Positions 25,544-34,085 of a DNA stretch of 34,085 nt are shown one piece after another. Every line of letters starts with the position of its first letter. Positions within the stretch are counted from its first letter, which is position 1. The position numbers and the translations under genes are program-made. The notes under the pieces were generated by a model. That model was not told the origin of the DNA. It ran no database searches and saw only the letters and a program-made list of their open reading frames with translations. Origin of the DNA: Chloroflexota bacterium (GTDB taxonomy: Bacteria > Chloroflexota > Dormibacteria > CF-121); contig VBFR01000221.1 in NCBI GenBank assembly GCA_005889345.1, positions 1 to 34,085 on the forward strand, read 5' to 3'.

Positions 25544-27391
25544 ATGGTCAATCCAGCTTTCTCCCACCCTCGAGGGCGGCCCGCCCGCCCCTGGCAGTCT
25601 GCGCGGTTGTCCTTGTCCCGATCGAGGGTGGATGTCTTTGCTCTGGTGGGTTTCCTGGGTCTTTCCGTGGCGCTCTTTGCCGGGGCCTGGCGCGCGCCCA
25701 CCTCCGTCGTCGCCGGCCGTGGAACCGACGACATCGGGATCATCGTCTGGTTCCTGCGATGGGTCCCGTTCGCCATCGGCCACGGTCACAATCCACTCTT
25801 CGCGGACTACCTGAATGTCCCCTACGGGGTCAATTCGATGTGGAACGCCTCCATGCCGATTGCGGGGCTGGCGATGTGGCCCGTCACTTCCAGCCTCGGC
25901 CCGATCTTCTCCTACAACCTGCTGGTCACGCTGGCGGTCGCCCTCTCCGCCTGGTGCGCGTTCCTCGCGGCGCGGCGCTACGTCGATCGTGCGCCAGCGG
26001 CCGCGCTGGCCGGACTGCTCTACGGGTTTTCCCCCTATATGATCGCCCAGTCCCAAGGGCATCTCCACGTCACCCTGGCGTTCATTCCGCCGCTCATGCT
26101 CCTGATCTTCGACGAGATCGTGGTGCGCCAGCGACGACCGGCGCGGCGGATGGGCCTGCTCCTCGGCTTGCTGGCCGCCTTCCAGCTCCTGCTCGCCGAG
26201 GAGCTGCTGGCCACGGAGATCCTCTGCGCGATCCTGGGCATCGCCTTGCTGACTACGCTCTATCCACAACGCCTGCCGGCTCACCGCCGGCACGCGCTGA
26301 CGGCGCTCGGGATTGCCGCGGGCGTCTTCCTGGCGTTGGCCGCGGTGCCGATCGCGTTCCAGTTTTTCGGGCCGCAGCACGTGACGGGGGCGGTGCAGAT
26401 CCGCAACGCCTACGTAAGTGACCTCCTCGGGTTCGTGGTGCCAACCGCGCACCAGCAGTTCGCGCCCGCGGCCGCGGTTCAGCTCAGCGAGGGGTTTTCC
26501 GGTTATTCCTCGGAATGGGACGCCTACCTCGGCGTCCCCTTGATCGGACTCGTGATCTATACGAGTGTCGCGTTCTGGGCGCGACCCCTGGTGCGCGTCG
26601 CGTCCACGCTGATGCTGGTCCTCGCCGTCCTCTCGCTAGGCACCACGCTGCATATCGCCGGACAATGGACGCCCTTGCCCATCGGCGCACTGGCCCTGAT
26701 CGTTCCCCTCCTTGGGCGAGTCATTCCGCTGCGATTCGGGCTCTATGTCTTTCCGGCGACCTGGGTGATGCTGGTCGCGGCACCGGTCTTGAGCAGCGCC
26801 CTTCCCGCCCGCCTGATGCTCTATGTCTTTCTTTTCGCCGGGCTGCTGCTCGCGGTGCTGGTGGATGCGTGGCTCAAGGCCCCTACCCTGCCCTTAAGCG
26901 GAGGACTGAGGGCGGTTCTCGTCGGCGTGGCGCTGCTGCTACTGCTCCCGCGGATTCCATTCCCCGCCGAGCCGGTGGCGATTCCGAGCTTCTTCACGGG
27001 CGGCGGCGTGCGGCAGCTTCCCCAAGGCAGCGTGGCGTTGGTCGTCCCCTACGCCCGGCTCGCCCATGGCTCGGCCATGCTGTGGCAGGCCGCGTCCGAT
27101 ATGCGATTCCGCATGCCGGAGAGCTACGCCCTGGTCCCCGGCCCCTCCTTCAACAGTCCAGCGACGGCGACCGGCCATGTGCTGCGACTCATCGAGGAGG
27201 ACCTGGGTACGCCGGCTCTGACGGAGGACCTTCGCCGGCAGGTCCTCGATGAGCTCACCGCCCGAAAGGTTCAGGCCATAATCGTTGGGCCAATGCGCAA
27301 CCAGCAGCGCATCCTTGCCTTCGTTACCTGGTTGACGGGCACGGCGCCACAACAGGACGGCGGCGTGTTCATCTGGCGGCTCACGACATGA
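25544..27391 (+). CDS. Polytopic membrane protein, GT-C-type glycosyltransferase-like
   Basis: Many TM segments; early luminal-loop Asp motif GRGTDDIGIIVWFLRW; adjacent GT and methyltransferase genes. Confidence 0.7.
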   Translation: MVNPAFSHPRGRPARPWQSARLSLSRSRVDVFALVGFLGLSVALFAGAWRAPTSVVAGRGTDDIGIIVWFLRWVPFAIGHGHNPLFADYLNVPYGVNSMWNASMPIAGLAMWPVTSSLGPIFSYNLLVTLAVALSAWCAFLAARRYVDRAPAAALAGLLYGFSPYMIAQSQGHLHVTLAFIPPLMLLIFDEIVVRQRRPARRMGLLLGLLAAFQLLLAEELLATEILCAILGIALLTTLYPQRLPAHRRHALTALGIAAGVFLALAAVPIAFQFFGPQHVTGAVQIRNAYVSDLLGFVVPTAHQQFAPAAAVQLSEGFSGYSSEWDAYLGVPLIGLVIYTSVAFWARPLVRVASTLMLVLAVLSLGTTLHIAGQWTPLPIGALALIVPLLGRVIPLRFGLYVFPATWVMLVAAPVLSSALPARLMLYVFLFAGLLLAVLVDAWLKAPTLPLSGGLRAVLVGVALLLLLPRIPFPAEPVAIPSFFTGGGVRQLPQGSVALVVPYARLAHGSAMLWQAASDMRFRMPESYALVPGPSFNSPATATGHVLRLIEEDLGTPALTEDLRRQVLDELTARKVQAIIVGPMRNQQRILAFVTWLTGTAPQQDGGVFIWRLTT

Positions 27392-28086
27392 ACCTTGCAT
27401 CCGGCGCGTCCACGCTCGAGGTCATGGAAAGCGCGAGGCGGTACAACCGCTGGATCTACGACCGCATCCGGGACAGCCTGGGCCAACGTGTCCTCGAGAT
27501 CGGTTGCGGCACGGGGACCATCACCAGCTTGATGGTCGATCGCCAGCTGGTCGTCGGGGTCGATGTGGTGGAGAACTACGTTCGCGCAGCCAGCAACCGG
27601 TTCAAAGATCGTCCCAACGTCGTTATCCGCCAGCATGACCTGACCGAGTCGACCGACGCGCTGCGCGGCTACCGTTTCGACTCGGCCGTGAGCGTCAATG
27701 TCTTCGAGCACATCGCCAACGACGAAAGGGCCATGAAAGCCGTCTATGCGCTGCTCGAGCCGGGCGGGACCTTCACGCTCCTTGTGCCGTGCCACCCGGC
27801 GCTCCTCGGCCGCTTCGATCGCGACATCGGCCATCACCGCCGCTACACCAAACCCGGGCTCCGGGGCAAGCTCGAGGCGAGCGGCTTTACCGTCGAGCGG
27901 ATCCGGCGGAGCAATCCGGTGGGCGCACTCGGATGGCTGGTCAACGTTCGCCTGCTCGGGCTGCGGCGGCTGCGCGGCACGGCACTGTTCGATCGGTTGG
28001 TGCCGGCCTTCGCCGCGCTCGACCGGGTCGAGCTGCCCCTGGGACTGTCATTGATCGCTGTCGCGCGAAAACCGGCGGCCGGCTGA
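27388..28086 (+). CDS. SAM-dependent methyltransferase, class I
   Basis: VLEIGCGTGTITSLMVDRQLVVGVDVVENYV; DSAVSVNVFEHIANDERAMKAVYALLEPGGTFTLLVPCHP. Confidence 0.92.
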   Translation: MNLASGASTLEVMESARRYNRWIYDRIRDSLGQRVLEIGCGTGTITSLMVDRQLVVGVDVVENYVRAASNRFKDRPNVVIRQHDLTESTDALRGYRFDSAVSVNVFEHIANDERAMKAVYALLEPGGTFTLLVPCHPALLGRFDRDIGHHRRYTKPGLRGKLEASGFTVERIRRSNPVGALGWLVNVRLLGLRRLRGTALFDRLVPAFAALDRVELPLGLSLIAVARKPAAG

Positions 28087-28089
28087 GCG

Positions 28090-28878
28090 TCAGGCCGCGC
28101 GCTCGTCCGGCAGCTCTGGAAGGCGGGGCCTCAGGGAAAGCTCCTTGAGCCTAAGTCCGTGGTAGGGATCCTCGACACCGAAGAGCCGGCGCCTTGTGGT
28201 CAGCCGCAAGCGGACCAGGGTACCGAACGCTCGCGCGCCATCAACCCAGGTCAGCTTCTTCCCTTCTTCGCGGCTGCGAGCGTAGTACGTGATCGGGACT
28301 TCGTGGATTCGATAGCCGAGGCGGAGAATGCGGGCGGTGATCTCGGGCTCGATGTCGAAGCGATCACCGTGCAGGCTCAGCCGGCGCATCAGTTCCGCGC
28401 GCATCGCCTTGAACCCGGTCTCCATGTCCTGGATGTAGCAATTGAAGAGCACGTTGGTGGCGGTGGTGAGGAGGCGGTTACCCAGCACGAACCAGTACGA
28501 GTAAGCGCTCTGGCCGGCGAAGCCGCGCACGCCGTAGACGACGTCCGCGCGGCCCTGGAGGAGCGGGCTGATCATGATCTCGTACTCGAGCGGGTCGTAC
28601 TCGAGGTCCGCGTCCTGGATGATGACCAGCTGCGCGGTCACCGCATCGACCGCGGTGCGGATCGCGGCCCCTTTGCCGCGGTTTGAGGGGTGGCGGTAGA
28701 CGCTGACCCGCCGGTCGCCGAGGAAGCCCTGCGCCACCTGGAAGGTCCCATCCGCGGAGCCGTCGTCGACCACGATGAGCTGCTGAACGCACGGCTGACG
28801 GAGGACCCGGCGGAGCACCTGCCCCAGGGTGGGCGCCTCGTTGAAGGCGGGCACGATCACCGCGAGATTCGCGTCCAC
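28090..28878 (-). CDS. Family 2 glycosyltransferase (DPM1-like)
   Basis: LAVIVPAFNEAPTLGQVLRRVLRQ...IVVDDGSADGTFQVA; NRGKGAAIRTAVDAVTAQLVIIQDADLEYDP. Confidence 0.94.
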   Translation of the reverse strand: MDANLAVIVPAFNEAPTLGQVLRRVLRQPCVQQLIVVDDGSADGTFQVAQGFLGDRRVSVYRHPSNRGKGAAIRTAVDAVTAQLVIIQDADLEYDPLEYEIMISPLLQGRADVVYGVRGFAGQSAYSYWFVLGNRLLTTATNVLFNCYIQDMETGFKAMRAELMRRLSLHGDRFDIEPEITARILRLGYRIHEVPITYYARSREEGKKLTWVDGARAFGTLVRLRLTTRRRLFGVEDPYHGLRLKELSLRPRLPELPDERAA

Positions 28879-28952
28879 AGTCCTTCAACTCGTGCCGGGC
28901 GCCAAAATTTGCAGAAGGTTTGGCGATCTCGTGCCGTTGTCCTTTGGGCACC

Positions 28953-29801
28953 GTGAACCTTGCACGCCCGAACGACGAGACCGTCATCTCCGGCCCCTGG
29001 CCCTGGGTCACGCAGTCATCGCTTTCCATCGTCCTGCCCGCCTACAACGAGGAGCTGAACATCGAGGGCGCGATCGAGGAAGCGTGCGAGGTTGCTGCCG
29101 CCGCGGCCCCCGCGTGGGAGGTCATCGTGGTCGATGACGGCAGCCGGGACAGCACGGCGCAGCGGGTCACCCGCATCAGCCAGCGCCAGCCTCGGGTGCA
29201 GCTGATTCGGTTTCCGGAAAACCGAGGCTACGGCGCCGCGCTACGGGCCGGCTTCCACGCCGCTCGCGGGGATCTGATCTTCTACACGGATAGTGATCGG
29301 CAGTTCGACTTGAGCGAGCTCAGGTATTTCCTCCCGGTCATGGACCGTACCGACGTGGCCATCGGCTTTCGCGTCTACCGCTACGACCCGGTGCTGCGCT
29401 GCCTGTTGTCCTGGGTCTACAACCGCCTGGTGAGCGCCCTCTTTCGGGCGCGGGTGCGCGATGTCGACTGCTCGTTCAAGCTGTTTCGCCGCGAGGTCCT
29501 GGAAGCGATCGACCTCGAGACGAGCGATTTCTTCATCGACACGGAAATGGTCGCCAAGGTCAGGAAGTGGAACTTCCGCATCCTGCAGAAGGGGGTTAAG
29601 CACTACCCGCGACGGGCGGGAGAGAGCAGTGTCCGGGCGAGCCACATCCCGCGCACCCTGCTGGTGGTGGCGCAGATGTGGCTCCGGCTTTATCTCCCGG
29701 TGCTGCTCGGCCGGCGCGAAGCAATCGAGCCGGTGTGCCCGCGACGTTTGGCCGGCCAGGACCTCGGGATCGAGCCTCGCGAGGCGCGCGGTGGAGAGTA
29801 G
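28953..29801 (+). CDS. Family 2 glycosyltransferase
   Basis: LSIVLPAYNEELNIEGAIEEACEV...VIVVDDGSRDSTAQ; NRGYGAALRAGFHAARGDLIFYTDSDRQFD; GTG start inferred. Confidence 0.94.
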   Translation: MNLARPNDETVISGPWPWVTQSSLSIVLPAYNEELNIEGAIEEACEVAAAAAPAWEVIVVDDGSRDSTAQRVTRISQRQPRVQLIRFPENRGYGAALRAGFHAARGDLIFYTDSDRQFDLSELRYFLPVMDRTDVAIGFRVYRYDPVLRCLLSWVYNRLVSALFRARVRDVDCSFKLFRREVLEAIDLETSDFFIDTEMVAKVRKWNFRILQKGVKHYPRRAGESSVRASHIPRTLLVVAQMWLRLYLPVLLGRREAIEPVCPRRLAGQDLGIEPREARGGE

Positions 29802-30555
29802 CCTCTACGACGAGTACGTCCGCATCGAAGATATCCACTGGTGGTTCCGCGGACGCCGAAAGATCATCACCACCATGTTGCGCCCCTACGTGCGACCGCC
29901 CGCACGCATCATCGACGTCGGGTCCGGCGGAGGCGCGGTCGCCCAGGCCCTCCAGGAGTTTGGCCATGTGACCGCCTGCGACATCGACGTGCGTTGCGCC
30001 GCAAGCGTCTCGCGGCGGCCCGGCATGAGTTTCGCTTACGGGACGGCGGAGGCGATCCCGTTTGCCGATGGCAGTTTCGACCTGGTCACGGCCTTCGATG
30101 TCCTCGAGCACCTCGATGACGACGTCAGGGCGCTTAAAGAGATGGCGCGGGTCGCCTCTCCCCAAGGCCTGATCGCCGTCACGGTGCCAGCCTACCCGTG
30201 GATGTGGGGCCGCCAGGACGAGGTCAGCCATCACCGGCGGCGCTACACCGGCCGATCACTCAGGCGGGCGATCATCGGCGCAGGTCTTCATCCGCGACGG
30301 CTGACAGCGTTCAATACCATCCTCTTTCCCGGCATAGCGGCGCTGAGGGTTTCCCGCCGGCTCGCCCGCCGATTCACCGAAGGGACGCGCGCGCCCGATC
30401 CCGCCGGCCTGAGCTCCGACTTTTCCATGACGAAACCCGGCCCGCTAAACGACCTGCTATCCGCCACCTTCAGTGCCGAGGCGGCGGTGCTGCGGGTCCT
30501 CGACCTGCCGGTCGGTGTCTCCCTGCTTGCCATCGCCGAGCATGCGGCTTCTTAG
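29791..30555 (+). CDS. SAM-dependent methyltransferase, class I
   Basis: HWWFRGRRKIITTML; IIDVGSGGGAVAQALQEFGHVTACDID; FDLVTAFDVLEHLDDDVRALKEMARV; GTG start inferred. Confidence 0.92.
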   Translation: MESSLYDEYVRIEDIHWWFRGRRKIITTMLRPYVRPPARIIDVGSGGGAVAQALQEFGHVTACDIDVRCAASVSRRPGMSFAYGTAEAIPFADGSFDLVTAFDVLEHLDDDVRALKEMARVASPQGLIAVTVPAYPWMWGRQDEVSHHRRRYTGRSLRRAIIGAGLHPRRLTAFNTILFPGIAALRVSRRLARRFTEGTRAPDPAGLSSDFSMTKPGPLNDLLSATFSAEAAVLRVLDLPVGVSLLAIAEHAAS

Positions 30556-31693
30556 TTCGAGCCGAGCCCAGGTGGCGGCGCTGGCCGTCGTCCTGGTCCT
30601 TTTCGGCTACAACGTCATCCAGTACTTCAGCTTCGTCATCGAGACGCCCTGGCAGCTCGACTTCTCCGATTTCTACTTTGCGGCTCGCACTGGGCTGGCC
30701 CACGGGTGGGCTCAGATGTACAACACCGCGGTGTCGATGCCTGCGCTCTATGCCGCCACCGGCAACTGGTTTCCCTTTCAACACTCACCCGTGCTCGCCT
30801 GGCTGCTCGTGCCGCTGAGCCAGCTGCCGTATGCGCTCGCGCTCAGCATCTGGAACGGTTTCCTGTTTGGCTGTTACGTGGTTTGCTGGCGCCTGTGCGC
30901 CCCAGGCTCGCGAGAGCGGCGCCTCCTTCTCCTGGTCGCGGGCCTCGGCCTCTACCCCGTCGTCCTCGGCCTGGCCCTCGGCCAGCCCACCATGCTGGTC
31001 CTGGCGGGGGTGAGCCTCTGCTTCTGGCTCCTTAGACACAACCGGCCACTGCTGGCCGCGGCCGCGCTGGCGCTCCTCGCGGTCAAGCCGCAGTCAAGCT
31101 TCCTGGTGCCGCTTGCCCTCCTCTTCGCGGGGCGCATCCGCGTCTTCGCCGGATGGGCCGTGCTCTCCCTCGGCGTCGCGGTCCTCGCCGTTCTCGCCCT
31201 TGGCCAGCAAGGCCTTCAGGATTGGGCGCACGCTATTTCGATCGCCCAGAACCTTCCCGGGATTCGATTCAATAGCGTCGGCTCGGTGATCGGACCTGGT
31301 CTGCCAGCCACCGCGGTCGGTATTGCGGCGGCCGGCATCGCGCTGGTGATTGGCCGGCTGGCGGCACGCGAGGGCCCCGAACTCCCGATCGCGGCGGGAC
31401 TATCCGGCTCGGTCCTAGCCTCGCCCTACCTGAGCGTGACCGACCTCTCCGCCCTGCTCATCGCCGCGTGGCTCGTTCTTCGACTCGATCCCCCTGGTTG
31501 GCTGAAGGCGTTGATGGTGGTGGGGTACGTGCCGTTCTTCTTTGCCAATGCCCTCTTCATGCACGGGCCGTTCCTGCTCCTCGAGTGCGCCTGGCTCCTC
31601 GGCCTCCTGGTGTTCACGATTTCGCGTCGGCGGGAGGGTGATCTGGAAGATTGGCTCCGGAGCCCGGATTCGAACCGGGAACCGTCGCGTTAA
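30542..31693 (+). CDS. GT87/DUF2029-like polytopic glycosyltransferase
   Basis: DFSDFYFAARTGLAHGWAQMYNTAVSMPALYAATGNWFPFQHSPVLAWLLVPLSQLPYALALSIWNGFLFG; start re-assigned to ATG 30542. Confidence 0.82.
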   Translation: MRLLSSSRAQVAALAVVLVLFGYNVIQYFSFVIETPWQLDFSDFYFAARTGLAHGWAQMYNTAVSMPALYAATGNWFPFQHSPVLAWLLVPLSQLPYALALSIWNGFLFGCYVVCWRLCAPGSRERRLLLLVAGLGLYPVVLGLALGQPTMLVLAGVSLCFWLLRHNRPLLAAAALALLAVKPQSSFLVPLALLFAGRIRVFAGWAVLSLGVAVLAVLALGQQGLQDWAHAISIAQNLPGIRFNSVGSVIGPGLPATAVGIAAAGIALVIGRLAAREGPELPIAAGLSGSVLASPYLSVTDLSALLIAAWLVLRLDPPGWLKALMVVGYVPFFFANALFMHGPFLLLECAWLLGLLVFTISRRREGDLEDWLRSPDSNREPSR

Positions 31694-31726
31694 CAGCGCG
31701 CTGCTCTACCGTTGAGCTACTCCGGA
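31652..31726 (-). tRNA. tRNA-Asn(GTT), with encoded CCA
   Basis: TCCGGAGTAGCTCAACGGTAGAGCAGCGCGCTGTTAACGCGACGGTTCCCGGTTCGAATCCGGGCTCCGGAGCCA: 7-bp acceptor stem TCCGGAG/CTCCGGA, anticodon loop CTGTTAA, T-loop TTCGAAT. Confidence 0.96.
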
Positions 31727-31742
31727 ACGCCAGGCGCGATCC

Positions 31743-31748
31743 AGTATA
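31743..31748 (-). promoter_or_regulatory. Candidate -10 element for tRNA-Asn
   Basis: TATACT about 17 nt upstream of the tRNA 5' end; no convincing -35. Confidence 0.4.
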
Positions 31749-31789
31749 TCCGCCATGGTCCGCCTGCCCACTCGCTTAACGCGCTACCG

Positions 31790-32329
31790 CTATCTGACCT
31801 TTCGGCTCGACCGCGCGTTGCGCGGCGACTCGGTGGGCAGGGTCATCACCGCATCCCGCATGGCCCGGAGGTCTCGCTCGCTCAGCTCCAGCAACCCCTT
31901 GGGTGGCCGGTACATAGCCCTCTCGATTTGGGACCACAGTTTCTTGCCCGCCGGCGTGAGGGCGACCAGCCGCGAGCGCCGGTCCGAAGGATGAGGGCGG
32001 CGTTCCGCGAGACCGCGGGCCTCGAGCCGATCGACGATCCAGGTAACGGTCGACGCATCGCACCGCCACTCGTCGGCCAGCGAGCGCATGCTCCGGCCCT
32101 CCGCAATCGGCGCGATGCTCGCGAGCGTGCGCGCATCGTTGGGCGTGAGACCAGCTCGGCCGAGCGCCGCATTCCGTTCCCCGGACGTTGCCACGATGAA
32201 ATCGAAGATCGCCCGCCAGGCCTCTCGGGCGGCGCGCGCCTTGCCGGCCTCATCGGATCCCGGGGGACGCCGGATTCTCACCAACCTCCGATAGTTTACA
32301 GGGTCCGATAGTTGAATTAATCCAAGCAC
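31790..32329 (-). CDS. MarR-family transcriptional regulator
   Basis: LTPNDARTLASIAPIAEGRSMRSLADEWRCDASTVTWIVDRLEARGLAERRPHPSDRRSRLVALTPAGKKLW. Confidence 0.92.
   Translation of the reverse strand: MLGLIQLSDPVNYRRLVRIRRPPGSDEAGKARAAREAWRAIFDFIVATSGERNAALGRAGLTPNDARTLASIAPIAEGRSMRSLADEWRCDASTVTWIVDRLEARGLAERRPHPSDRRSRLVALTPAGKKLWSQIERAMYRPPKGLLELSERDLRAMRDAVMTLPTESPRNARSSRKVR
32287..32313. promoter_or_regulatory. Direct repeat, candidate MarR operator
   Basis: TCCGATAGTT (32287-32296) repeated at 32304-32313, 17-bp period, between divergent marR and DUF2269 genes. Confidence 0.4.
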
Positions 32330-32368
32330 TTCTGCTAGGCTGGGCCCCTAGAGGAGGTTTGCCTGACC

Positions 32369-32827
32369 ATGAATAACTGGTTGCTATTCGTCCATATCCT
32401 CGCGGCCATGGTATGGCTCGGCGGAGGGCTGACACTGTTGATCGTGGGCCTGCGAGCCCGCGCGAGCTCGCGCCCGGAAGCGATTGCGGAATTTGCCGGC
32501 GCGGTGCCCTACGTGGGGCTGCGCGTCCTCATGCCGTCGGTCGTCCTGCTGTTGGTCACGGGCGTCTGGCAGGTGCTGGCCAGCTCCGCCTGGAAGTTCA
32601 CGCAGCTGTGGGTCGTCATCGCCCTGGTCCTTTTCGCCATCGCTTTCCTCATCGGGGCCGTCTACATGAGCCGCGTCGGGATCGCGCTCGCCCGTGCCGG
32701 AGCCAACGCAGCGACTAACCGAGCGTCTGCCAGCGCCGCGCTCAACCGCTGGCTCGCCGGCTATGTCGTCGTGCTGATCGTCCTACTGCTGGCGGTCTGG
32801 GACATGATCTTCAAGCCCGGCCTGTGA
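32369..32827 (+). CDS. DUF2269-like integral membrane protein
   Basis: MNNWLLFVHILAAMVWLGGGLTLLIV...VGLRVLMPSVVLLLVTGVWQVL; four hydrophobic helices. Confidence 0.8.
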   Translation: MNNWLLFVHILAAMVWLGGGLTLLIVGLRARASSRPEAIAEFAGAVPYVGLRVLMPSVVLLLVTGVWQVLASSAWKFTQLWVVIALVLFAIAFLIGAVYMSRVGIALARAGANAATNRASASAALNRWLAGYVVVLIVLLLAVWDMIFKPGL

Positions 32828-32861
32828 GGCAGCGCCCAGGAAACCGGCCGACGTCCGCGCG

Positions 32862-34085
32862 CTAGCTCGCGATCCGCTCCGGAACCTGCCGGCCGGCGGC
32901 GCCACTCTCCCCCACACGCTCCTCTTCTTGATACTCGGCGTCGGTATTGACCAGCCACGGATCGTAGTGCGCCCCGATCGCGATATTCCGCGCCACCAGG
33001 ATCCCCGTCATCATCGAGTGGTCTTGATTGTTGTAATGATGCATCCCGTTGCGTCCGACCAACCACAGATTCGGCAGGGCTCGCTGCAACCATTCCCGCA
33101 CCACGGCCACATGCCCCAAATACGCCCCGTCGTACACGGGATAGGCCTTCGGCTGCCGGTAGACCATGCCCGCCTTGACCTCGTCCGCCCGGCAGATGCC
33201 CAACGCGACCAGTTCGCGCCGGCCCATATCCAGTAAGTCGGCATCGGACCAGCTCCACATGCCGTCCTGCTCGAAGCAGAAATACTCCATACCCAATCCG
33301 GTCAATCCGCTGTCATCGACCATCGCGGAGCTGAAATTCTTGAAATTCGCGATCCGCCCCACCTTGACGCCCGGATCGTGGACGTAAATCCACTGGTCCG
33401 GAAAGACCTCGGCGCGGTCGACCACCACATTGACGGTAATGAAGTCGCGATAGCCGAGCGCGTCGGCCGCGGCGCGCACGATCGACGGCGCCGCCGGCTG
33501 TAACTTCGCGATCAGCTCGCGGATCGGCATGGTGCTGATGAACTCGGTCCCCATGACATCGAGCGTCCCACCCAGCCCATCTCGCACCGACACCGACAAC
33601 ACCCGCCCACCCGCGTGCCGGACGGCCACCACCTCTTCTCCCAATCGCACCGGGTGCCCACTCGCCTTGAGGCGCGCGGCCACCGACTCCCACATCTGGC
33701 CGGCGCCCAATCGCGGATAGCGGAATGAATCGACCAGCGTCTTCACGATCGCGTGCTCCCCGCCCCGCAGCGACGCAGGCAGCACGGCGTTCCGAATCAC
33801 CTCGACCAGGTTCAACCCGCGGATCCGCTGCCCGGCCCAGTCCGCGGACAGCTCGCTGGTGGGGATCCCCCAGACCTTTTCGGTGTAGGTCTTGAAAAAA
33901 ATCTCGAACAGCCGCCGGCCAAATTGGTTCGACACCCAATCCTCGAACGACTGCGGGTCCACCACGGGATGCAGCCGGGCCTGCGCGTAGCTGGTAAGGC
34001 AGCGCGCCGTCTCGACCGGTCCCAGGTTCAAGAAGGCATTCGACGCCCGGATCGGGTAGTCGAAGAACTTGCCGCGATACATGAT
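32862..34085 (-). CDS. UDP-galactopyranose mutase-like / FAD-dependent amino-oxidase-like protein, 5' end beyond the window
   Basis: FFKTYTEKVWGIPTSELSADWAGQRIRGLNL; FISTMPIRELIAKL; NLWLVGRNGMHHYNNQDHSMMTGILVARNI. Confidence 0.82.
   Translation of the reverse strand: MMYRGKFFDYPIRASNAFLNLGPVETARCLTSYAQARLHPVVDPQSFEDWVSNQFGRRLFEIFFKTYTEKVWGIPTSELSADWAGQRIRGLNLVEVIRNAVLPASLRGGEHAIVKTLVDSFRYPRLGAGQMWESVAARLKASGHPVRLGEEVVAVRHAGGRVLSVSVRDGLGGTLDVMGTEFISTMPIRELIAKLQPAAPSIVRAAADALGYRDFITVNVVVDRAEVFPDQWIYVHDPGVKVGRIANFKNFSSAMVDDSGLTGLGMEYFCFEQDGMWSWSDADLLDMGRRELVALGICRADEVKAGMVYRQPKAYPVYDGAYLGHVAVVREWLQRALPNLWLVGRNGMHHYNNQDHSMMTGILVARNIAIGAHYDPWLVNTDAEYQEEERVGESGAAGRQVPERIAS

Noticed and set aside
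1-34085. CRISPR arrays, phage genes, IS transposases, toxin-antitoxin or defence modules
   Set aside because: None recognised; no regularly spaced repeats and no transposase/integrase-like translation in the ORF track.

Overview
High-GC bacterial chromosomal window. Lineage cannot be fixed by eye; a Chloroflexota/Dormibacterota-like actinobacterial-type background is only a guess. The left third is a minus-strand operon of overlapping genes encoding all seven shikimate-pathway steps plus chorismate mutase and prephenate dehydrogenase: aroH, DAHP synthase, tyrA, aroA, aroE, aroC, an aroK-aroB fusion and aroQ. It is followed by a HhH-GPD DNA glycosylase and a LuxR-type regulator. The main discovery is upstream of aroH. 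An unannotated 26-codon ORF (9476-9556, minus), MTGRIQFAGFYFYAYLGPARDRLGMG*, has a Phe/Tyr run and starts almost directly at a sigma70-like promoter (TTGTCA-17-TACGAT). It is followed by mutually exclusive pairings, one of which can sequester the aroH Shine-Dalgarno, so it looks like a Phe/Tyr-sensing attenuator. A second strong signal is a short GC-rich palindromic repeat family. Two copies sit in-frame inside aroB and aroE in the same orientation and frame, and others are intergenic. The rest contains cell-wall hydrolases (M23, LysM-CHAP), an M20 peptidase, a two-component system, a Zn-dependent dehydrogenase, a sorbosone-dehydrogenase-like lipoprotein, an SPFH/Tim44-like/zinc-ribbon gene set, radC, a glycan-assembly cluster (GT-C, GT2 x2, methyltransferases x2, GT87-like), a tRNA-Asn whose 3' half is antisense to a CDS end, MarR/DUF2269, and a Glf-like FAD protein cut by the window end. 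All calls are from reading the sequence and supplied translations; no searches or folding programs were run.
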